A stretch of 64,000 nucleotides of DNA, from contig JACMZG010001913.1 of NCBI GenBank assembly GCA_018340805.1, forward strand, positions 33,813,247 to 33,877,246, given 5' to 3'. Of this stretch, positions 44,335 to 54,530 are shown one piece after another. Positions within the stretch are counted from its first letter, which is position 1, and each line of letters opens with the position of its first letter. The notes under the pieces are model-generated. The model had not been told where the DNA came from. It searched no databases and saw nothing but the letters and a program-made list of their open reading frames with translations. Source of the DNA: Microvelia longipes. Its lineage: Eukaryota; Arthropoda; Insecta; Hemiptera; Veliidae. Both the position numbers and the translations under genes were made by a program.

Positions 44335-44595
44335 TTTAAGATATTACAAAACCGTTACGTATATCAACGGTTTTTGTAGGATAGTAAATTCCGCAGCATC
44401 GAAAAAAAAAGTAACAGTAACTGAAGATAATAAGTAAAAGGGCGAGCAAAGCGTGTCCGAAGACGTAGTACAATTAAATTTATGGCGTTTTTATATTCTG
44501 AGGACATGTAAAGCGAGTCCGCAGTGATAAGGATGAGCGTCGCGAATTCGATATGATAAGGAAAATTTCCGAGGTACCTCCGAACTTTTTTTTCG
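44335..44595 (+). repeat. Family A tail with degenerate 5S-like part
   Basis: TATCAACGGTTTTTGTAGGA (upstream of the 5S site), then GGGCGAGCAAAGCGTGTCC, GGACATGTAAAGCGAGTCC, GGATGAGCGTCGCGAATTC, CCGAGGTACCTCCGAAC. Confidence 0.7.
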
Positions 44596-44669
44596 CATTT
44601 TTGTAGTATTGAGAGGACTAAATATGCTGCATTAGTTAGGTAGGAATATTGAATTCGAATTCAAAAATT

Positions 44670-45605
44670 AATACGTTCCGTTACGTTTTAATTATGTTAA
44701 GATAATTTTGAAATATTTTCTGGAATAAAATACACTCTGCGGCCGTATGTCGGTTATTGACGTCATAACAAAAATATTTTCGGATAGCACGACTCCTAAG
44801 AATTTTCGTACCGATTTTCACTCACTAATATAAATACACTGAGAGCAACGATTATAAGAGACATACACACAGACAAACAACTTTGCAAAAACAACTCTGG
44901 AGGTCTTAAAAACACTGAAACGGATTATTCGTTTTTTTAAAAACAAAGTCCTTTTTTGACACAAAATATATAACAATATTTGATAAATTATATCTCTTTT
45001 AAAAGTTCGAGTGCCACACTGGTGAATTGTAAAACCTTATGCTGTGCGGCAGTTAATTAAAAGTAATAAAATACATGCAAAAAACCATAAATAAATTAAA
45101 AATAAAGATAAATAAATTATTAATTGTTAAATAAATACCCTATGGTAATTTAAGTATAAACTAATTTTTGATTTAAATATATATTATTAGTTTAAATAAT
45201 TATTTTTAAATATAATAGTAAAAATAACAGTGAATAATATAATCGTAAAATACTTAGTAGTATATTTACTATATAATAGTAATAATATTTATATTTAACT
45301 TATTTAGCCTTATTTTAGTTTAAATATAAACTTAATTATATTCTTTTCCATTACATGTTCTTTTATTAATATTATCTTATTTATTCATTTTCTATTTTAT
45401 TTATACATTATGGTTTTGTTTAATCCACTTCAGTCTTATCCTTATCTTTCATTTAGTTATTAACCTTGCTCTAAAATTTAATAGTCCATATAATATTGTA
45501 ATATATTATAATACATATATTGTTTAAAATCTAGGTTTCAGATTGTTGAGTGCCAACACAATCTTTTTTCTATATACGGTAAAAATTAGGGAAAGTAAAA
45601 AAAAA
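44670..45605 (-). repeat. Family A copy split by ~580 bp
   Basis: 44740-44945 is the reverse middle and head (TTATTGACGTCATAAC, GATAGCACGACTCC, CACTGAGAGCAACGATTATA, ACACTGAAACGGATTATTCG). The outermost head (GGTTTCAGATTGTTGAGTGC, CAACACAATCTTTTTTC) reappears at 45534-45575. The 44946-45529 block between is AT-rich with a TTCGAGTGCCACACTGGTG and GCTGTGCGGCAGTTAATT segment and no recognised family. Confidence 0.6.
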
Positions 45606-45954
45606 TGTACATTTACTGACTATTAAGTTTTTCCTCTACAAAATTCGTTGAAAAGAATCAAAATAGAACAAACAACAAATAGGGGAGATTAAAGTAAGGG
45701 GCCGAGTTGATGGGGGCTTGGAGGCGGCTCCAATCAAATATTCAAATGAGCCACCCATTTTATCGCTACTTAATTCAATTATATTTCTATTATTAACGTG
45801 ACGGGTTGTATTGTTAATTTAAACAAATATTTTGCTGTTGAGTTAAATAACGTTAGAAAAACAAATTTAAAAAAAAATGGACAAGAAATTATCATAAAAG
45901 CTTTAAAGAAAGGGGCAGCGTTAATTTTCTTTTTGGCAAATTAACATTAAAAAA
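45606..45954. other. Unassigned DNA
   Basis: Nothing recognised. Confidence 0.4.
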
Positions 45955-46035
45955 TTCGGGTACGGGATATCTCGAAATTTTTTTTATCATATCGAATTTG
46001 CTACACTCTTCTTCGCAACATTTAGAGATACGCAT
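45955..46035 (-). repeat. Family A tail scrap
   Basis: AATTCGGGTACGGGATATCTC, then TATCGAATTTGCTACACTC. The family is cut at the start of the adjacent LINE remnant. Confidence 0.65.
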
Positions 46036-46044
46036 TAAAATAGC

Positions 46045-46705
46045 TAACTTCTTGGGTTTAAAAGAATTGATGGAAATGAGATGACAGACGATCTAGCCAG
46101 ACAAGGTTCAGAGAAAACACCAACAGGACCAGAACTATAGTAATTGGAATTTCAAAAATTTCAAAAACTCAAGCCAAGAGTGCAATCAAAGAATAGCTCG
46201 CAATTTTTCAACCAATCATCAGCTACACTGGAAAAATACTCCAGGCTTAAGATACAGTAAAGTAAAGTCCCCCATGACTGGTCCATGACTTTTCCTCCAT
46301 GATGAAAAGTCCTCCAGCCAAGTTGACCGAAAGTTTTCAAAAATTAAGCTCGAAGAACCTAAGTTTAGTAGCTAGCTCAATAACTGGTCACTGTCACCTA
46401 CGCAAACATATGAATAACATAGGAAAATACTTAAAAGAGCCAGTCTGCAGACTTTGTGACTATCCTCCGAATCAGCAACACTCATCATATTTGAATGTCA
46501 AGCTCTTGCATATAAGAGATTTAAGTTATTTGGGAAAGCTACCTTGAACAGAGTTAAAAACCCTGATGAGGACTCAGTGACAAAAATCCTAGAACTAATC
46601 AAGGGAAAAGATTTTCTGTAAAAAATGATCACGAGGGTATTTGTACTAAAGACTAAGAGTCGCAGTGCATGGGTTTTATACCTACCCTCAAAATCGAATA
46701 ATAAT
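46045..46705 (+). pseudogene. I-like LINE remnant: RNase H end and C-terminal zinc-knuckle region of ORF2
   Basis: 46054-46137 translates to FKRIDGNEMTDDLARQGSEK, matching the last RNase H motif (usual form GNE-AD-LA--GS). After frame breaks, 46299-46547 contains LVASSITGHCHLRKHM, NNIGKYLKEPVCRLCDY and the following ETxxH-like region. This is the conserved C-x-x-C/H block that ends ORF2 in I, R1 and related clades. It closes with a TLNRVKNPDEDSV block and a stop at about 46621. The 3' UTR ends in AATAATAATAATAA, as in I elements. Reverse transcriptase and endonuclease are absent, there are several frameshifts, and one TGA lies near 46288. A LINE clade different from the one at 60.4-64 kb. Confidence 0.75.
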
Positions 46706-46814
46706 AATAACAGAGCTAAGTAGTGCAAATAATGGTGTTCACAGCCAATTTCGGATGCTTAGTTTTATACACGAAATTGATTAATATGCGTATTTCCTTC
46801 GAAAAATACAGAAA

Positions 46815-46955
46815 AATGAGTAATGAGTAGTGCTTTATAATTGAATAACTGCTCAAGTTATAAAGCATAAACTGGAAAGCAAGAAATGGATTGTTAAGCC
46901 CCGAAGCATTAAAAGAAAATTTACCCAGCATGCGGATCACCGCCTCAGAATTTTA
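46815..46955 (-). repeat. Family F copy
   Basis: GAGTAGTGCTTTATAATTG, AATAACTGCTCAAGTTATAA, AGCATAAACTGGAAAGCAAG, AAATGGATTGTTAAGCCCCG, CAGCATGCGGATCACCGCC. Confidence 0.7.
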
Positions 46956-47639
46956 ACAGGAAAGAGATAAATAGAGTGGGCACAAATAAATTATTTAAAA
47001 ATCACCCTCATTCCAAGTAAATATCAAATCTTAATAAAGAATATATTTAATTTTGGTTATACTTTACTTTTTATTTAAATATTAACAATCCACCACTTAA
47101 ATCAAAATTTATGAAGTATAAAAAAATCCAAAAAGTAAACCTGAAACAAACAAAAAGGATAAAATTAGACAAGAAGAAATAAAACAATTTTAAATTTTTA
47201 TTATTGTGAATTTCATGAGAAAATAAATGGGAAGTTTATTTTGTTTTGAGGTTATTATAATTGAAACGAGAGAAACTTTATATAGTTAGAATAATAATGT
47301 ATTTATTCTTAATTATAAATTTCAAATTTTTATCTATTGATTTTTCACTTAAATTATTCTGAATATAAAGGACAATATATTTTATTTACTTGTGCCCTTA
47401 AAAATATACATTTTAAGCAACTCTTTTATAAGCTGCCAATTCTTTTTATTTTTTTTCGATCTTAATTTAGTTTTTTTCGCCGTTCTTATTTAATCATAAG
47501 ATATTTAATATTAATTATCTCTTGTATATAATTCTTCTGTAAGTAAATTATGCTACTATGCAGCAAAGGAAACATTGCTGTGTTGTGCTAGCAATTACTA
47601 GCATTGTCTTTACAGGCAATTATATATCTTTAAATCACT
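46956..47639. other. AT-rich DNA, no recognisable feature
   Basis: No gene or repeat family recognised. Confidence 0.4.
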
Positions 47640-47870
47640 TCGTTAGTTAAATAGGTTCATTACCATCCTAAGCTTTCGCCACAGCGTGCAATTTCTATAG
47701 TTTGCCATCATATTTGGCTCAGGGGATAATTTATAAAACTCGCCAGCAAAATCCTATTTTGCTGCCTAGTAGCATGATATACTATTAAATTTAAATGATT
47801 TTCATCGAAGCTGAACTACGACCCTACAACTTAAAAATCAATCTTCATTCTCAGTGGATAAACTTGAGTG
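47640..47870 (-). repeat. Family G copy followed by a Family A scrap
   Basis: 47655-47790 matches 880-1000 (GCTTTCGCCACAGC, GGGATAATTTATAAAACTCG, TTTTGCTGCCTAGTAGCATG). A short reverse Family A-like piece follows (AAGCTGAACTACGACCC, AAAAATCAATC). Confidence 0.5.
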
Positions 47871-48056
47871 AGTTCAAATTTAAAAATATTAAACTTGTAA
47901 ATTTAAGTTTATATTTTAAGTTGTAAATTTAAGTTTATTATTACTCTTTCCTATGGAAAATTTCGCTAATGAGATGAAATAGCGAGATCAAATTTATATT
48001 TGTTATCTAAGTTTGTTATTTTCGTTTCTACGTTTAGTAAGTACAAATTTCGTTAC
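47871..48056. other. Unassigned AT-rich DNA
   Basis: Contains GTAAATTTAAGTTTA direct repetition at 47895-47940. Confidence 0.4.
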
Positions 48057-48262
48057 GGGTTACATCGGAACTATTACCTAACATATCGGAACTATAACCC
48101 AACATATCGGAACTATTACCCAACATATCGGGACTATTACCCAACATATCGGAACTATTACCTAACATATCGGAACTATTACCTAACATATCGGATCTAT
48201 TACCCAACATATTGGAACTATTACCTTACATATCGGAACTATTACCCAACATATCCGATACA
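48057..48262 (-). repeat. 21-bp minisatellite grown inside a Family A tail
   Basis: About 9.5 copies of CGGAACTATTACCTAACATAT with C/T variants. It starts at CGTTACGGGTTACATCGG, equivalent to the Family A terminus CGGGTACCTCGG. It ends at ATCCGATACATTACCCTCAT, equivalent to the following ATTCGCTACGCTCATCC block. The unit resembles a single CGGAACTTTTCCTCACATAT segment of normal tails. Because 21 is a multiple of 3, it yields a 150-codon frame (48000-48452) with a YRNYYPT heptad; this is not a gene. Confidence 0.8.
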
Positions 48263-48479
48263 TTACCCTCATCCTCACCAAATCGGACGTGCTTCTCTCT
48301 TCCTAAGAAGTAAAAACAACCGTTTTATTCCCCGCGGTACCAACGAAACCCTACAAAAAACTAACAGTATTGAAATAAAACGGTATACTTATTTATACAC
48401 AATATTAACATTTATAAACAATAGTATACACTCATGCCAAATTTCGATTTAATCAGATTTTTCCAATTTCCTTAAATAA
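48263..48479 (-). repeat. Degenerate Family A 3' region
   Basis: AAATCGGACGTGCTTC and ATACTTATTTATACACAATA are loosely family-like. The assignment rests mostly on continuity with the flanks. Confidence 0.35.
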
Positions 48480-49025
48480 TTATAAGTTTCATTTAATAAA
48501 AATTGAAATAATGCTAATAATGAAAATGAGAAGAAACTTAGCAACTTTTTTGTAAGTCTTGTAAGAGATGACGTGCGCGCTCAATACAAACCAATCCGAT
48601 TATTTTTCCAGTTTTTTTAGAATTTTTAAATTTTTTGAAAAACCTTTGTTTAAAATTTAGAAAAATTGTGACGTTCAATGAAGTCATACAAAAATTATTT
48701 TTGGTTTAACACCATACATGAAAATTGATACTTGCACTGAGTTTCAAGAATGAGTGAATGATATCCTTTATTTGCTTGCAGGTACATTAGTACCTACAAG
48801 CAAAGACTAATGTACTGATGTACAAGAAAAGACTTTTGATTGTACATTTGTACAATTGAAAGTCTCTAGCATGAATATACTTGGAGCTACGATAGTAACA
48901 AACAAATTTATTTAAAACATTTAATTAGAAATAGATATAATTAAGAGATATATTAGGTGACATTCCGGTTGCGGAATTTTAGTGTAGAGACATCACTTTT
49001 CCGATATACCGTCGGTATAAATGAT
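48480..49025 (-). repeat. Family A middle and head with internal hairpin
   Basis: AATAAAAATTGAAATAATGC, TAATAATGAAAATGAGAAG, TGACGTTCAATGAAGTCAT, CTCTAGCATGAATATACTTG, GAGCTACGATAGTAACA, GACATTCCGGTTGCGG, ACATCACTTTTCC. A 14-bp hairpin with one mismatch (48771-48784 / 48791-48804) interrupts the middle. Confidence 0.65.
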
Positions 49026-49609
49026 TTCTTACTTAAGTTTTCGATTTATAAAGAAAGCATTTTATATCTTAAAAAAATTATACTATGTTTCAAAAAACTT
49101 TCAACTTATACTTACAAAATATTTTAAGTAATTAAAAGTCTATCATTCAAGTACTCCGACATAACTTTTATAAAAAGTGCATTAAAAGCCAAAAAATAAA
49201 AATTAAAAAAAAAAAGATATTAATATTTATAAAAAAGATCAAATAAAAATTATCCTAAAATATTACATAAGAAAAATGGGATGTATAACAATGGCTAAAC
49301 ACGAGGAAAGTTGTGTAAATATAATTTTACATTCATTATTTTAATTTATTAAAACAAAGAGCTTCCATCGTACCATCGATATTCATTTTACTTAGTTAAA
49401 GTAACAATAACAGAATTCGTATTATACAAGAGAGAGCTTAAATAAATAAAACTCAGATAATAAGAAAAACTCTGAATTTTTAAATTTTTTGATTTGTTTT
49501 TAATTTATACATTTAGTAATGAGACTGGATTCTTTAGCCCCTATGGGTGCAAAGATGTTTTTAGCAATCTCCAGAGATTTTATTCGTTTATATAATTGGA
49601 AGATGAAAC
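49026..49609. other. AT-rich DNA, no recognisable feature
   Basis: Nothing recognised. Confidence 0.4.
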
Positions 49610-49720
49610 AATTTTGGTGCGGAGGTCCGCAAACCGGGCGAATTTCCTTTGAAATGCGTGCTTCCCAGCTTAATAATCCTTTGCTTAAATTTTCGATTTA
49701 TACTTCTTATCCTTAGCAGC
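49610..49720 (+). repeat. Family F copy
   Basis: TTTTGGTGCGGAGGTCCGC, AAACCGGGCGAATTTCC, TTTGAAATGCGTGCTTCCC, AGCTTAATAATCC. Best preserved GC-rich end of the family in this window. Confidence 0.7.
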
Positions 49721-49813
49721 ATTATTAGTGTTTATATACGATTAGAGGTAAATAGTATAAGGATTAGTGGTATATATATCATTAGTGGTATAAAGGAAAA
49801 GTATTGAGTTTGC

Positions 49814-50005
49814 TCAATACTTTCATACTCGATTACGACACCGGAGGACCGGGGTTCGCAGCCCGGGTTTGCTCTAAGATTATATGAATAGTATATGTAT
49901 TAAAAAGATTTCGCCAACTTTAATTGATACTTAGAGAATAGAAGACGCAACCCACCTGAGGGTAGATACCCAGATGGGCCGAAAGTCCCTAAAAACGGGC
50001 ATTTC
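49814..50005 (+). mobile_element. SINE-A with 11-bp TSD, 5'-truncated head
   Basis: The exact repeat ATTGAGTTTGC flanks it (49803-49813 and 50006-50016). Box B region (CCGGGGTTCGCAGCCCGG), GCTCTAAGATTATATGAATA, AACCCACCTGAGGG and CCAGATGGGCCGAAAG match 42862-43096. Its first bases form a perfect 11-bp snap-back with the target (49798-49808 / 49813-49823), and box A is missing. Confidence 0.8.
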
Positions 50006-50099
50006 ATTGAGTTTGCAAAAAATCCGAGACTTGGATGTCACCGGAATTATCCGTGTTTTTCATGCCCCTTAAATGCATTCCACGAAGTTCTCTCTCTGT

Positions 50100-50600
50100 A
50101 TGTTTTTTTAATTTTTTTTATGTTTCCTTTAGTAATCACTACTAGAGACCGTTTATTTTCAGCACGTTCCACAACTGTATTACATACCTTTTAAAAACAA
50201 ATGTGTATAAATCTGGTTTTTTCTTCTTAATATTTCTTTTCTTCTTTTGGTTAAAAAGTGTTGAATGTTTTCAATCGAATATTTTCATTCAAATTGAAAT
50301 GTTGAGATTCATAAAGTTTCTTTTTCTTTTTTTTTATGATTCCAATATAATATTTTCATTTAAATTAAAATACAAATAAATTGAAACGTAAAATTTCAAT
50401 TTTCCAAAATTTTGTATGTCTCTTCTTTTCTTTCAAACTGCAAATTTTATAATTTTTCTTAGGGGTTTTGTTTTCTTAGATAGCTTCAAAATCTATGCTT
50501 TCAATAAAACGTATGAATTGTTCTTTTATGTCTTTTTGCCAACGTTTAGTAGCGGGTAGAGGCCAGCTATGGCCTAAACGTCAGCAATGGTCAAAACGTG
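50100..50600. mobile_element. Unclassified insertion in Family A
   Basis: T-rich, foreign to Family A. It ends in a GC-richer block with GCCAACGTTTAGTAGCGGG, AGGCCAGCTATGGCC and TAAACGTCAGC, partly self-complementary (AACGTTTAG... versus CTAAACG...). No coding sequence. The boundary is set only by where Family A stops and resumes. Confidence 0.4.
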
Positions 50601-51055
50601 TTGGATGAGTGTGTGAATGAGTATAAGTGTGTGTGTGTGTCTAATATCATAATAGCTTCAAGTGTACTTATGCTAAAGAATTTAAACTGCACGAAAATCA
50701 GTCTATAGGTGTATAGGTTGTGCTATACGGACATTATTTATATGACGTCATTAACCCACAAAAATGATTCAACAAAAGTTTTGAAAAATATTAAATTCCG
50801 AAAAATGTTTAATTTGAGATTTCGCACGCACGTAGCCTTATATATGACTAACAGATGTGACAAGATTCATCTTATTATCAGCATTAGTTTATTTTTTTGT
50901 ATTACTGGTGTATATTTTTTAAGAAAACTGTGAAAAAAATCGGAAAATAATCTAATTATTGTAACTTTGACACAAGTGTATATCTTACCTTTAAGTATTA
51001 AATAAGTTCACTAAGTTCCGTTTCAATACGACAAGTATATCCACGATATCTGATG

Positions 51056-51118
51056 GATCATATAATTTAAGCATTATCGAGCGTGGTCAGTGCTTGGATG
51101 GGGTGACCGCTGTGAATA
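51056..51118 (+). ncRNA. 5S rRNA-like module, best match in the window
   Basis: GATCATATAATTTAAGCATT, ATCGAGCGTGGTCAGTGC, TTGGATGGGGTGACCGCTG, TGAATA. The CTTGGATGGG(G)TGACCGC block is nearly canonical for the 5S box C region. Confidence 0.75.
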
Positions 51119-51160
51119 AAACTAACGTATTTGCAATTTGAGGACGAGTAAAGCGGGTCT

Positions 51161-52002
51161 GATCGTGTTAATTTAATAATTTTAGTCTTAAAATTTAAAA
51201 AAATTTAAAAGACCTAATTTTCAAAATTAAGGCCGAAATAATACAGGGTGGATCTTTAACTGAAAGGAAATGAAATTTTTGATCATTCGCCACTTTCTAA
51301 ACTGCAGCAAAATATATTAACATGGAACATGGTTAAGAAATTATCTTGGTGTCAGTACAACCCTCGGTAATTAGAACTTTACGATTGATTTTTTGCTAAG
51401 GGTCAACTCTCTAGCTGGAACACATAGACATTCAAACCAACAGTCATACATACGGGCATGATAATAACCCCTAAAAACATCATACCTGTGCTTGAAATAA
51501 ATGAGTAAAAATAAATAAATGGTAAAAAAAAGTAAAAAAAAAAAATAAAACGAGAAAAAATATAACATCTCCGTTAAAGAATAACGAATGTTGGGGAGAA
51601 GTTGAAAACTTTGTACCCACTAACCACTGTTTTTCCATTTAGTAAATTACTTAAAGAAACCCTAACTTCCCTCCCCCCCAAAAAAAAACTTTCATTGTCA
51701 AATTAAAAGAACATTTTTTCTAAAGAAAAATATAACTGTTGATTGTTATTGTTTAACTTCTGATAAATTTATATATTTTTTTCTCGAGAAACTTTATTTC
51801 ATAAATTATAATTTATAAAATATAAAGACGGACTTATGAAACTTAGCAGTGAATTTACAGAAGATATAAAGACTTTTTTTAAAGTAAGGTACTAATTTAT
51901 ATAACTTTTAAACATAAAGGAACAATAAAGATTTTAATTACTTTAAGCCCGTTAGTGTGAAAACGTTTTTTTTTGACATTATAATACAAAACACGAAAAA
52001 AA
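51161..52002. other. AT-rich DNA, no recognisable feature
   Basis: The 65-codon minus-strand frame at 51371-51568 is low-complexity. Nothing else recognised. Confidence 0.4.
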
Positions 52003-52835
52003 TCAGTTGACAGCGTGGGAAAATAGTGCATGGGAATCAATGAGGTTAGTCCTGGATGTTACATCACGACCTCATTTTCAAATCAGGTCAATCTTATTAA
52101 TTCCTTAAAATATTTTCCCGCAATATAATTGTGCGAGAGACACCTAGGAAATATATAGCAAAAAACCAATGCTACATCTGGGAACTGTTCCATCATTCGA
52201 CATTCGTCATCATTGATGGCTCGACATAATGTCATGTCCCACTCTGTTTCGTTACGCCTAACTCATCAGGGCGCCGACAGAGCCTGAACTCACTCTGACC
52301 TTCAATTAATTCCAAAGAATATAATGTGAAGTACTTATCAGAGACGAGCGGCGCTCTCTTACCGCCATCATGCATGGCAAGCAAAACATATATAATTTTG
52401 ATACTACCGAGTTTTGCAAAACATGAATAGTTGACACAATATAATTGTGCGAGAGACACCAAGGAAATATAACAAGCAAAAACCAATGCTACATCTGGAG
52501 ACTGTTCCATCATTCGACATTCGTCATCATTGATGGCTCGACATAATGTCATTTCCCACTCTGTTTCGTTACGTCTAACTCATCAGGGCGCCGACAGAGC
52601 CTGAACTTACTCTGACCTTCTTGAGTTCAGGCTCTGTCGGCGCTGATGAGTTAAGACGTAACAAAACAGAGTGGGACATGCCATTGTGACGAGCCATCAA
52701 TGATGACGAATGTCGAATGATGAAACAGTTCCCAGATGTAGCATTGCATTCTGCTTGTTACATTGTGTCAACTATTCATGTTTTGCAAAACACGGTAGTA
52801 TCAAATGATAAATATTTTCCCGCGCTGTCAACTGA
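52003..52835. mobile_element. Composite TIR element with nested palindrome
   Basis: The outer TIRs 52003-52025 and 52813-52835 (TCAGTTGACAGCG then YGGGAAAATA) are inverted with one mismatch in 23. Inside are body copy 1 (about 52122-52396), a 44-bp block (52397-52440), body copy 2 (52441-52619), an inverted body copy 3 (52620-52761, with a ~30-bp deletion) and the inverted 44-bp block (52762-52805, one mismatch). Thus 52397-52805 is a large palindrome. The body matches 13253-13540. No transposase is recognisable. The 106-codon minus frame (52552-52232) crosses the body 2/body 1 junction. Confidence 0.75.
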
Positions 52836-52855
52836 TACTATAGTATCAGTTGACA
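52826..52855. repeat. Perfect 30-bp palindrome at the transposon edge
   Basis: TGTCAACTGATACTA followed by its exact reverse complement, no loop. The left half is the outer TIR end; the right half is an inverted copy of that end just outside the element. Confidence 0.9.
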
Positions 52856-52860
52856 AATTA

Positions 52861-53767
52861 GGCTGAATATTTGTTTTATCAACCCCCCCCCCACCATTAT
52901 GTTTTCTTTATTTATTACATGATTCTCTTTAACGAATTTTACGACGAAATAATAAATATTCGGTAGTAGTAGTAGTAGCGATAACTAAAATAAAATATTT
53001 TAACTAGAAGAAACAAGGTTTTATTATGATGTGTTTAACAAAAACTGAAACAAAAACGGATATAGAAGTATGAAAATTTCGAGAAATGATAAAACAAATT
53101 AAATTTTGGGAACAGATAAGAAACGAGTGAAAAGAAAAACATCATTTACTATAAAGAGCAAGACTTGAGATTTTCATTTGTGGATAAGCGTTTTCTTAAG
53201 GAGAAATATTTTGAGGTAAAGAACAGTTTTAGGTAAGATTTTTTTCGGAACGTAGTTGTTGAAGAATATACCTTCATCCTTTCAAACGTAAAGATAAGAG
53301 CCCCAAGTTTTTCAAGAGAAATCTCTTTTAGAGATGAAAATAGAAGTGCAAAGTAAAAAACGATTTTTCAAAAAAAAAAATATTGTGGGAGATTATGAAA
53401 AACGTTTATAAGTTAATTTTGAAGGAAAAATAAATATTTGTATTTTTATACGTATTTATTATCAATGATAAATAGTGCATTGTATGTTCCAGCATGACGC
53501 ATAGAATCATTCTGACAGCAACATCAGAAATCCTATGCTAAGCTAGATAAGTCAATAATTTCAAATATAAACTATCAATACAATAAAATCAATTTTTTAT
53601 TTATCTACATTTACTAAATTATAAAACATTTTATAAAATTATTATAAAACTAATGAACAATTTACATATACATTGTTTTTTTTGTAAAAACAATTACATA
53701 TTTATTGTTAATTGTTATTTTGCATAACAATTGTCATTTATTTATTGTTAACAATTGTCACTTATTA
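52861..53767. other. AT-rich DNA, no recognisable gene
   Basis: Short GTAGTAGTAGTAG run at about 52964-52978. AACAATTGTCA/TTATTGTTAA-type low-complexity at 53680-53765. Confidence 0.4.
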
Positions 53768-53780
53768 CATATATATATAT

Positions 53781-53846
<66 letters not shown>
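53768..53846. repeat. (TA)n microsatellite
   Basis: About 75 bp of TA with one phase slip. It explains the YIYI-rich 98-codon frame at 53705-54001. Confidence 0.95.
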
Positions 53847-53849
<3 letters not shown>

Positions 53850-54239
53850 TAATATCAACAACCAATACTAATAATAACAAATATTACCAAACAATGATCA
53901 ATAATACCAACAAAAACCAACGAAAAAACCTAGTTAGGCACATCACTGCAGATTGTTTATATAGCATAACTAATTATAACTGTTGCATAATGGATGCATA
54001 GTGGCTTGTAAAGCACATTTATGTTCGTTTACTAATTAGTTTACGAACCAATAATTGTATATATTCAAATATCTCTTATGTTCATAACAAACAATACCAA
54101 TCAATTTATATAAATGCCTAGAGTTAAATAAATGCAGGTCGCATAACTAAAACATACAAGTAAAATAAACCAACAGACTTATTTGACGCACAATTATAGA
54201 GAAACAACTTAGGGAAAAGCCATTAGTTATGTAGAACAT
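53847..54239. other. Unassigned DNA
   Basis: AAT/ACC-rich low complexity near 53850-53925. No gene. Confidence 0.4.
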
Positions 54240-54530
54240 GGTTCCGAGTGAGGTAGGTTTCATAGGTCAAACACAAGTGCTATAAATCATGTAGAGTTTT
54301 TGAAATTTTATCTGTATAGATTATGAACAATAGTGGATCTAGTAGTTCACCTTGTGGGAAACCCAGTTTTAATCATACTTTATCATAGCAAAACGTTTAC
54401 GGGTAAAAAGGAGATAATATCGAAGAGTTTGGATGTGTCGAAACATTTAACATTATCAAGGATGATTTAAGATAAATAATGGTTTCGAGTCGAAGGGGAG
54501 AAGTGGACCAGATAACTAACTCGAAGGAAA
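54240..54530 (-). pseudogene. LINE reverse-transcriptase fragment (palm motif GxPQG...DPLLF)
   Basis: On the minus strand from 54363 the frame reads GFPQGELLDPLLFIIY followed by TDKISKTLHDL and a stop at about 54280. This is the conserved motif usually written GVPQGSVLGPLLFxIYINDI in CR1/Jockey/I-group reverse transcriptases. S-V and G are replaced by E-L and D, and the following N-D is D-K. Upstream (54364-54530) a weak continuation in shifted frames is possible. The downstream catalytic DD box was not found. A single decayed domain scrap, orientation opposite to the LINE at 60.4 kb. Confidence 0.65.

Larger units (their letters stand above)
49775..51160 (+). repeat. Family A copy with two insertions
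   Basis: Head at 49790-49813, SINE-A at 49814-50005, head resumes (GAGTTTGCAAAAAATCCG, CACCGGAATTATCCGTG). A roughly 490-bp T-rich block of unknown type follows (about 50100-50600). Then the middle (GTGTGTGTCTAATATCATA, TATGACGTCATTAACCC, CAGCATTAG), the 5S-like module (51056-51118), and the start of the tail (GAGGACGAGTAAAGCGGG). Confidence 0.8.

Noticed and set aside
48000..48452. 150-codon open frame with YRNYYPT heptads
   Set aside because: Produced by a 21-bp minisatellite inside a Family A tail; the period is a multiple of three.
51056..51118. Functional 5S rRNA gene
   Set aside because: Only the 3' half of 5S is present and it is embedded in a dispersed repeat with many diverged copies.
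53705..54001. 98-codon frame rich in Y and I
   Set aside because: Translation of a (TA)n microsatellite plus flanks. The same applies to 30606-30812.
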